A stretch of DNA of 14,641 nucleotides from Pseudomonadota bacterium (GTDB lineage Bacteria; Pseudomonadota; Gammaproteobacteria; Xanthomonadales; Xanthomonadaceae), in contig JAHWKC010000019.1 of assembly GCA_019348095.1 (NCBI GenBank), positions 1 to 14,641 of the forward strand. The letters run 5' to 3'. Under the pieces are notes generated by a model. The model saw only the letters and a program-made list of their open reading frames with translations, was not told where the DNA came from and made no database searches. Position numbers and translations under genes: made by a program. Below, in pieces: positions 1 to 5,892 of this stretch (its first letter is position 1; every line of letters starts with the position of its first letter).

Positions 1-1653
1 GACCTCGCGCTGCGCTACCTGCAGCCCGATGCCTACCAGCGCATTGCGCGCCTGCTCGACGAAAAGCGCGGCGACCGCGAGCGCTACATCGAGCAGGTCG
101 CGCGCGTATTGCGTGAGGCGATGTCGGCGCAGGGCCTGGTCGGCGACGTCGCCGGCCGGCCCAAGCACATCTACAGCATCTGGAAGAAGATGCAGCGCAA
201 GGACGCGCCGATAAGCGAGCTCTACGACCTGCGCGCGGTCCGCGTACTGGTCGACGACCTTGCGGCGTGTTACGCCACCCTCGGCGTGGTGCACGCGAAC
301 TGGACGCCGATCCCCAGCGAGTTCGACGACTACATCGCCCGGCCCAAGCACAACGATTACCGGTCGCTGCACACTGCGGTGATCGGGCCGGAGGGCAAGA
401 CGCTGGAGGTGCAGATCCGCACCCATGAGATGCACCGCCAGGCCGAGCTCGGCGTGGCCGCACACTGGCGCTACAAGGAGGGTGCGTTCAAGGACGGCGG
501 GCCGCGCGACGGCAGCGGCGGTGATGCCGCGTTCGAGCGCAAGATCGCCTGGATGCGCCGGCTGCTGGAGCATCCCGGCGAGCGCGAATCCGGCGACGGC
601 GCGCGCGAGGGCGACGATGCCGCGCTGGCCGGCGCGTTCGGCACCGAGCTGGTCGAGGACCGCATCTACGTGCTGACCCCCAAGGGCGAGGTGATCGACC
701 TGCCGGCCGGCGCGACCCCGCTGGATTTTGCCTACCGCGTGCACACCGAGGTCGGCCATCGCTGCCGCGGTGCCAAGGTCGACGGCCGCATCGTGCCGCT
801 GGACCACGTGCTGGGCAGTGGCGACCGGGTCGAGATCATGACCGCCAAGACCGGCGAGCCCAGGCGCGACTGGCTGATCGAGGCGAACGGCTTCCTCGCC
901 AGCGGCCGCTCGCGCGAGAAGGTGCGCAACTGGTTCCACCGGCTCGACCGCGCGCGCAACGAGACCGCCGGCAAGGAACTGCTCGACAAGGAGCTGCGAC
1001 GGCTGGGCCTGCTTGGTGCCGACCTCGCCCCGGCGCGGGAGAAGTTCCACCACGCCAGCGACGGCGATCTGTACGTGCACGTTGCGCTGGGCGATGTCGG
1101 GCCGCACCAGGTCGGGCGGGTATTGCTCGAGCACGAGCGCGCCGCGGCGGAGCCGCCTGCGGCCAGCGCGACGCCGCCACCGCTGGCGCCGCGGCGGGCG
1201 CCCAGCCGCTCCAGCGACTTCACCGTGGAGGGGGTCGGCAACCTGTTGGTGCAGCTTGCGCGCTGCTGCCAACCGCTGCCGGGCGAGCCGATCTGCGGCT
1301 ATCTGACCCGCGGCCGCGGCGTCACCGTGCACCGGCCCGATTGCATCGCATTCCAGCGGCTGGCCGCCGCGCAGCCGCCACGCGTGCTGCCGGTGGAATG
1401 GGGCCGGGCCGGCAGCGGCTACGAGGTCGACATCGAGGTGCGTGCGCTGGACCGCAAATGGCTGCTCAAGGAGATCACCAACACCATCGCGCAGGCCAAC
1501 GCGCACGTCACCAGCATCCGCAGCGACCTGGAGCGCAACGGCGCCCGGGTGCGGTTCAGGCTGCGCCTGCGGGTCGCCGACTTCGGACAGCTGTCGACCC
1601 TGCTGGGCAAGCTCGCGTCGCTGCCAGGGGTCGAACGCGCGCAACGCAGCTGA
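1..1653 (+). CDS. relA: RelA, ppGpp synthetase I (5' end outside the window)
   Basis: Makes the alarmone (p)ppGpp from ATP and GTP/GDP on stalled ribosomes. The frame is open from base 1, so the gene starts upstream; 550 residues are visible of a family about 740 long, and most of the N-terminal (pseudo)hydrolase region is missing. In visible numbering, the synthetase domain holds GRPKHIYSIWKKM (52-64), the EFDD motif (107-110) and EVQIRT (136-141). EXDD is the RelA-type signature; bifunctional SpoT/Rel enzymes carry RXKD, so I call RelA. The TGS domain starts near residue 219 (DRIYVLTPKGEVIDLP). A helical region and an Ala/Pro-rich linker follow, then the zinc-finger-like ribosome-binding domain with CC at 422-423 and Cys 448 in VHRPDC, and a C-terminal ACT/RRM domain. 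The reading frame is intact to TGA. The next gene on the same strand begins 125 bp downstream. Confidence 0.96.
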   Translation, partial: DLALRYLQPDAYQRIARLLDEKRGDRERYIEQVARVLREAMSAQGLVGDVAGRPKHIYSIWKKMQRKDAPISELYDLRAVRVLVDDLAACYATLGVVHANWTPIPSEFDDYIARPKHNDYRSLHTAVIGPEGKTLEVQIRTHEMHRQAELGVAAHWRYKEGAFKDGGPRDGSGGDAAFERKIAWMRRLLEHPGERESGDGAREGDDAALAGAFGTELVEDRIYVLTPKGEVIDLPAGATPLDFAYRVHTEVGHRCRGAKVDGRIVPLDHVLGSGDRVEIMTAKTGEPRRDWLIEANGFLASGRSREKVRNWFHRLDRARNETAGKELLDKELRRLGLLGADLAPAREKFHHASDGDLYVHVALGDVGPHQVGRVLLEHERAAAEPPAASATPPPLAPRRAPSRSSDFTVEGVGNLLVQLARCCQPLPGEPICGYLTRGRGVTVHRPDCIAFQRLAAAQPPRVLPVEWGRAGSGYEVDIEVRALDRKWLLKEITNTIAQANAHVTSIRSDLERNGARVRFRLRLRVADFGQLSTLLGKLASLPGVERAQRS

Positions 1654-1709
1654 GCCCGCCGCCCGCGACCAGCCGCGCCGGATGCATGGGAACGCGAACG
1701 GCATGCGGC

Positions 1710-1740
1710 AGCCGGCATCCGCTGCGGTGCCGCGGCTTTA
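1710..1740 (+). terminator. Weak candidate terminator after relA
   Basis: AGCCGGCA (1710-1717) can pair with TGCC and GGCT (1728-1737) across a 2-nt bulge. This gives an 8-bp GC-rich stem with a 10-nt loop, followed by TTTA. The T tract is short and this is a GC-rich genome where chance stems are common, so the call is tentative. Confidence 0.25.
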
Positions 1741-1769
1741 ACAGCAGTTTCCGGGGCTGCCTTTATGCT
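1738..1769 (+). promoter_or_regulatory. Weak candidate promoter for the TPR membrane protein gene
   Basis: TTAACA (1738-1743) matches 5 of 6 bases of the -35 consensus and TATGCT (1764-1769) matches 4 of 6 of the -10. The 20-bp spacer is longer than the usual 16-18. If used, transcription would begin within a few bases of the ATG at 1779, giving a nearly leaderless message; this fits the absence of any Shine-Dalgarno sequence there. It rests on two hexamers only. Confidence 0.22.
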
Positions 1770-1778
1770 GCGCCTGTC

Positions 1779-3455
1779 ATGCATCGACGTCCGCCCGCTG
1801 CCAGTTCATCCGCCGACATGCCGCCGGGTTCCGCGGCCGGCCGGGATCGGCGCGTCGAACCGACGCTCGATCGGGATGCCGCATTCGGCGAGCCGCCACC
1901 ACCCCGCGGACACCGCCCGCCGCCGCCCCCGTCCGGGGCACGGCGGCATGCCTGGTGGTGGGGCGCCGCGGCCGCGCTGCTGATCCTCGCCGGGTTGCTG
2001 CTGTGGTTCCGCGAGCCCTTGTCGGAGCGGCTGTGGCCGGAAACCCGCGCCCAGCAGCTGCGCGCCGATGCCGCGCTCGCGCTGCAGCGCGGGCACCTCA
2101 GCGCGGCCGACGGCAGCGGTGCACGCGAGTTGTACGAGGCCGCGTTGGCGCTCGACCCGGATCGGCTGGAGACTCGCGCCGGACTGGCCCAGGTCGGCCA
2201 GGCCGCGCTGGAACGCGCGCGCGTCGCCATCGCCGAAAACCGCCATGCCGACGCCGAGGAGGCTCTGGCACTGGCTCGCCAGTTGACCGTGCCGGCGGCG
2301 CAGGCGGACGCGCTGGCGGCGCAATTGCGCGATCGTCAAGTCGACGCGGCCGGCATCAACCGACTGCTCGCTTTCGCAGCCGCCGCGCGCGAAGCGGGGC
2401 GGCTCGACGGGTCCGACAACGCCGCGCTGCCGCTGTACCAGCGGGTACTGACGCTGCAGCCGCATCACACCGAGGGGCTGGAAGGGCGCGAAGACACCCT
2501 GTCCGACCTGCTGCAGCAGGCGCGGCGCACACTGGCGCGCGGTGACTTGGTCGTCGCGGCGCTGGCGGTGGAGCGGGTACAGCGCGCCGATTCGGGACAC
2601 GTCGAGCTGCCCGATGTGCTGGCCGAGCTGGCCAGCGCGATCGAACAGCGCCGCCGCGACGCCGACGCGGCACTTGAGCGCGATCGCCTGCCCAACGCGC
2701 TGGAAGGCTATCGCCAGGTGCTCGGCGCCGATCCCGACGACGCCGGTGCGGTGCAGGGACTGATCCGGGTCGGTCGGGCCTACGCCCAGCGCAGCGCGCG
2801 GCTGGCCGCCGATTTCCGCTTCGACCAAGCCGAGGCGGCGCTGCGCGAGGCACGCGCGGTGGGCGAGTCGACCCGCGCGGTCGCACCTGACATCGCCCCG
2901 GCCATTTCCGCGGCGATCGCCGCGGGTGAAAGCAACCTGGCACGGGCGCGACAATCCCAGGCGCGGCTGGGACGCGCCGATGCCGGGCCGGGGCGGGCCG
3001 CCGAGCGCAGCGCGCGGCTGCAAGCGCTGCTGGCCGATGCCGACGCCGCCGAAGCGCGTGGCGACCTGCTGTCGCCCCCGGGCGACAGTGCGTTCGACAA
3101 GCTGCGCGCCGCCCGCGCACTCGCACCACGGGATCCGGCGGTGCAGGCCGCCGCGGCACGGCTGTTGCCGAGTGCGCAGGGCTGCTTCGAGGATGAACTG
3201 CGTCGCAATCGGCTGACCGGCGCCGGTGCCTGCCTCGACGCACGCGTGGCGCTCGGCGATCATCCCGCGGCCGTGCGAGGCGCCCGACAACGGCTGGCGC
3301 AGCGCTGGATCGCGATCGGCGAGCAGCGTCTGGGCGCGGGCGAAGTGGCCGCCGCGAGCGCGGCGGTGGCATCGGCGCGCGCGCTCGATTCGACCGTGGC
3401 CGGGCTCGACGCCCTGGCCGAGCGGGTGCGCGCCGCATCGGCCGCCGCCGATTGA
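1779..3455 (+). CDS. Single-pass membrane protein with TPR-like repeats, function unknown
   Basis: I do not recognise a named family. The 558-residue product has an Arg/Pro-rich N-terminus (Pro runs at about 39-51), one hydrophobic segment (about 58-77, following WWWG) and a long Ala/Leu/Arg-rich helical remainder. The positive-inside rule puts the N-terminus in the cytoplasm and the large C-terminal part in the periplasm. TPR-like signatures include ARELYEAALALDPDRLETRAGL, LPLYQRVLTLQP and ALEGYRQVLGADPDDAGAVQGL, so it is probably a protein-protein interaction scaffold. No catalytic motif was seen. ATG 1779 is chosen as the first Met of the coherent protein; ATG 1818 is an in-frame alternative, and neither has a good ribosome site. 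The open frame runs back into relA, but that part is an out-of-frame shadow. The gene converges on the glycosyltransferase across the REP cluster. Confidence 0.8.
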   Translation: MHRRPPAASSSADMPPGSAAGRDRRVEPTLDRDAAFGEPPPPRGHRPPPPPSGARRHAWWWGAAAALLILAGLLLWFREPLSERLWPETRAQQLRADAALALQRGHLSAADGSGARELYEAALALDPDRLETRAGLAQVGQAALERARVAIAENRHADAEEALALARQLTVPAAQADALAAQLRDRQVDAAGINRLLAFAAAAREAGRLDGSDNAALPLYQRVLTLQPHHTEGLEGREDTLSDLLQQARRTLARGDLVVAALAVERVQRADSGHVELPDVLAELASAIEQRRRDADAALERDRLPNALEGYRQVLGADPDDAGAVQGLIRVGRAYAQRSARLAADFRFDQAEAALREARAVGESTRAVAPDIAPAISAAIAAGESNLARARQSQARLGRADAGPGRAAERSARLQALLADADAAEARGDLLSPPGDSAFDKLRAARALAPRDPAVQAAAARLLPSAQGCFEDELRRNRLTGAGACLDARVALGDHPAAVRGARQRLAQRWIAIGEQRLGAGEVAAASAAVASARALDSTVAGLDALAERVRAASAAAD

Positions 3456-3460
3456 GTCAC

Positions 3461-3526
3461 GTAGAGCCGAGCTCGCTCGGCGGCTCTTGCGGCGCCGGGT
3501 CAGCGGAGCAAGCTCCGCCTCTACGC
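3461..3526. repeat. Paired inverted GTAG-type REP elements, copy 1
   Basis: A plus-strand GTAG head (3461-3464) is followed by a hairpin GCCGAGC/GCTCGGC (3466-3472 and 3475-3481, 2-nt loop). Downstream lies a minus-strand partner, hairpin GCGGAGC/GCTCCGC (3503-3509 and 3512-3518), with its GTAG head as CTAC at 3521-3524. A GTAG tetramer plus short palindrome is the hallmark of the SMAG/REP family of Stenotrophomonas and relatives, which REP-associated tyrosine transposases are thought to mobilise. Heads point outward, as in a BIME. It starts 5 bp after the TPR gene stop codon and may also act as a transcription barrier. Confidence 0.85.
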
Positions 3527-3563
3527 GCGGCTCACGCACCGCTCCTGCAGAACGGCGGCCCCC

Positions 3564-3628
3564 GTAGAGCCGAGCTTGCTCGGCTGCTCTTGCGGCGACC
3601 GGTCAGCGGAGCAAACTCCGCTCTACGC
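3564..3628. repeat. Paired inverted GTAG-type REP elements, copy 2
   Basis: Nearly the same composite unit as the one starting at 3461, repeated 103 bp downstream with about five substitutions and one single-base indel over ~66 bp. The plus-strand head is 3564-3567 with hairpin arms 3569-3575 and 3578-3584. The minus-strand partner has arms 3606-3612 and 3615-3621 (one mismatch) and head CTAC at 3623-3626. The spacer between partners is conserved too, so the pair was copied as a unit. Confidence 0.85.
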
Positions 3629-3640
3629 GCAGGCGACCGC

Positions 3641-3662
3641 AGCGGAGCAAGCTCCGCTCTAC
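3641..3662 (-). repeat. Single minus-strand GTAG-type REP element
   Basis: On the minus strand this reads GTAG followed by AGCGGAGC, a TT loop and GCTCCGCT, a perfect 8-bp stem (3641-3648 with 3651-3658). The TAG of its GTAG head (3659-3661) is in frame with, and terminates, the glycosyltransferase gene. Confidence 0.85.
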
Positions 3663-5779
3663 GCTTGCGGCTCTCCGAGCAACACCCGCCGTACCACGCT
3701 GCGTCCGGCGTCGAGCGAGAAGTGCCGTTCGACGTTGGCCCGGCCGCTGGCGGCCAGGCGCTGCCATAGCGCGGGATCTCGGTAGCCGCGCAGCAGGGCA
3801 TCGGCAAAGCCTTGGGCATCGTCGGCGACCAGCACGTCCTCGTCCTCGCGCAGGTGCATGCCCTCGACCGCGCAGCGCGTGGCGACCACCGGCTGGCCGT
3901 GCGCCATGCTCAGGTTGACCTTGCCCTTGACCCCGGCCCCGAAGCGCAGCGGCGCCACCGCCAGCCGCGCACCGTCCAGGTGCGGACCGAGGTCGGGCAC
4001 GTGGCCGTGGATCACCACGCCGGGTCGGCGGGCGAGGGCGGCGATCTGCGCCGGCACGTCGCCGCCGATGCAGTGGAAGCGCATCGCCGGTTCGCGAGCG
4101 AGCACCCGCGGCCACACCTGATCGACGAACCAGCGCACCGCATCGACGTTCGGCGGATGGCGGAAACCGCCGACGAACACCACGTCGCGGCGCGCCTCGA
4201 AGCCCGGCCCGGCAGCGGCCACGCGATGCAGGTTCGACAGCACCGCGACCTGTGCGCCGGGCGCGTCGCTGGCCAGCAATTCGCGCTCGACCTCGCTGAC
4301 CACCAGCGTCGTGTCGCTGCCCGCGATCACCTGGAGTTCGAGCGCGCGGGTACGCTCGGCCGCCCGCGCCAGCGCCGCATCGCCGGCCAGTTCGGCGCCG
4401 CGACGCTCGCGCAGGTAGTGCAGGTCGATCGTGTCGAAGACCAGCCGCGCCTGCGGTGCATGCCGGCGCAGCAGCGGCAGCAGCTCCCGCATGACGTAGT
4501 GGCGGCACACCAGCACCGTATCGAAACGCGCCCCGTGCGCGCGCAGCCACGCCGGCAGGGGCCGCGCGAATGGCGCGTACCACACCTCCACCCCGAGTTG
4601 CTGCAGCGCTTCGGTATGGCGCCCGGCATGGTCGCGGTCGGCCGGCATGAACACGACGTGCGCGCCCTCCTCGCGCAGCAGCCGCATCAGGTTGACCAGC
4701 CGCAGCGAGCCCGAGTCGCGATCCGGTTGCGGGGTCAGCGCATCGACGATCAGCACACAGCGACGGCCGCGCCCGAGCGCGGCCCGGTCCGCAGGCGTGT
4801 CGCTGCCGGGCTGGTGCGACAGCGCTTCGCGCCATTTCTCCGCGAACACGGCCTGGTTGCGGCGCTGGTAGGCCTTGGTCCCCGCGGCCGGATCGGTGCC
4901 GGCGGTCGAGCCTTCCTCGTGCACGACCCGCGCGGCGGGCTGGTACCGCACCGCCAGTCCGCAAGCGCGCACCGCCATGGCCAGGTCGGTGTCTTCGTAA
5001 TAGGCCGGCGAGAAGCGCGGGTCGAACCCGCCGAGGCGCCCGAAAAGCGCGCGTGGGATCGCGATGGCGGCGCCGGAGCAGTAGTCGGCGTCGCGGACGA
5101 AGGCGTAGCGCGGATCGGTCGGCGCGCCGAAGCGGCCGTAATTGAAGCCCGCGCCATCGGCGAACACCAGCCCGCCAGCCTCCTGCAGGCGCCCGTCCGG
5201 GTACAGCAGCTGCGCTCCGGCCAGCCCGGTGCCGGGGTGCTCCTCGAACGTCGCCAGCAATGCGTCCAGCCAGCCCGGTTGCGGCACCGTGTCGTTGTTG
5301 AGGAACACCAGGTACTCCCCGCGCGCGAGCGCCGCGCCGTCGTTGCAGGCGGCGATGAACCCGCCGTTGGCGGCGCGCCGGTGATAGCGCAGGCCGTCGA
5401 TGCGCGGCAGCAGGGCGGCGCTCTGGTCGGTCGAGCCGTCGTCGATCACGATCAGCTCGACCGCGACCCGCGGCGGGTGCGCGGCGAGCGCGCGCAGGCA
5501 AGCCAGGGTGCGGGCGAACTGGCCGTAGACCGGGATCACCACGCTGGCGCGCGGCGCATCGCTCGCGGGCACCGCGAAGGCGGCAAACGGCGCCGCATCG
5601 GGCAGCGCATCCGGCAAGTACAGGGACGCGCGCTGCGCCGCCGGCACCCGCTGGAACTGCTTCAGCACGCGCTGCCAGGAGGCCGCCGCGCCGCGCGTGC
5701 GCAGGCTGGCCACGCCGCGCCGGAACAGGCCCGTCCCCCGGTCGAGAAGGAACCGAAGATCGGTCCACGACATCGGCAT
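3659..5779 (-). CDS. Two-domain GT2-GT4 glycosyltransferase
   Basis: A 706-residue protein with two sugar-transferase domains, probably acting at the inner face of the cytoplasmic membrane on a surface polysaccharide; donor and acceptor cannot be read from sequence. The N-terminal GT2 (GT-A fold) domain spans about 77-290, with ASVVIPVYGQ (78-87), DDGS (113-116), the metal-binding NND (161-163) and the catalytic-base motif YEDTDL (261-266). The C-terminal GT4-like (GT-B) domain spans about 340-706, with CVLIVDAL near 341, DVVFVGGF near 532 and GAGVKGKVNLSMAHGQPVVAT (614-634). In that last motif no Glu stands where the first residue of the classic EX7E pair is expected. Start ATG 5779 has AGGAG 10 nt upstream; ATG 5773 is less well placed. 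It is an orphan here, with no other polysaccharide genes nearby. Its stop codon lies in a REP element. Confidence 0.9.
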   Translation of the reverse strand: MPMSWTDLRFLLDRGTGLFRRGVASLRTRGAAASWQRVLKQFQRVPAAQRASLYLPDALPDAAPFAAFAVPASDAPRASVVIPVYGQFARTLACLRALAAHPPRVAVELIVIDDGSTDQSAALLPRIDGLRYHRRAANGGFIAACNDGAALARGEYLVFLNNDTVPQPGWLDALLATFEEHPGTGLAGAQLLYPDGRLQEAGGLVFADGAGFNYGRFGAPTDPRYAFVRDADYCSGAAIAIPRALFGRLGGFDPRFSPAYYEDTDLAMAVRACGLAVRYQPAARVVHEEGSTAGTDPAAGTKAYQRRNQAVFAEKWREALSHQPGSDTPADRAALGRGRRCVLIVDALTPQPDRDSGSLRLVNLMRLLREEGAHVVFMPADRDHAGRHTEALQQLGVEVWYAPFARPLPAWLRAHGARFDTVLVCRHYVMRELLPLLRRHAPQARLVFDTIDLHYLRERRGAELAGDAALARAAERTRALELQVIAGSDTTLVVSEVERELLASDAPGAQVAVLSNLHRVAAAGPGFEARRDVVFVGGFRHPPNVDAVRWFVDQVWPRVLAREPAMRFHCIGGDVPAQIAALARRPGVVIHGHVPDLGPHLDGARLAVAPLRFGAGVKGKVNLSMAHGQPVVATRCAVEGMHLREDEDVLVADDAQGFADALLRGYRDPALWQRLAASGRANVERHFSLDAGRSVVRRVLLGEPQA

Positions 5780-5789
5780 GCTGCAGAGA

Positions 5790-5794
5790 CTCCT
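5790..5794 (-). promoter_or_regulatory. Ribosome-binding site fixing the glycosyltransferase start
   Basis: The minus strand reads AGGAG here, leaving a 10-nt spacer to ATG 5779 and 16 nt to ATG 5773. This supports the former start and argues against the much longer open frame that extends upstream to 6022 through the mrcB 5' region. Confidence 0.6.
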
Positions 5795-5859
5795 GTCTTG
5801 ATGAACTTGGTTGAATGAACGAGTGTCGTGGCGGCGGCGGAGGCGTGCGCCGGCTGCGT

Positions 5860-5865
5860 TAGACT
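5860..5865 (+). promoter_or_regulatory. Possible -10 element upstream of mrcB
   Basis: TAGACT matches 4 of 6 bases of the -10 consensus and lies in the 113-bp divergent gap between the glycosyltransferase and mrcB. No convincing -35 stands 16-18 bp upstream, so support is weak. Confidence 0.2.
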
Positions 5866-5892
5866 CGTGTTTGCGGGGGCGCAGCCCTGTCA

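Noticed and set aside
1806..3539. 577-codon minus-strand open frame
   Set aside because: Antisense shadow of the TPR membrane protein; no signal peptide or motif and no ribosome site.
3461..3662. Phage attachment site or small RNA gene
   Set aside because: The palindromes fit the GTAG REP family; no integrase, promoter or T-tract terminator supports the alternatives.
3812..5818. 668-codon plus-strand open frame
   Set aside because: Antisense to the glycosyltransferase, which has clear catalytic motifs; the frame is rich in His/Arg/Gln with no recognisable domain.
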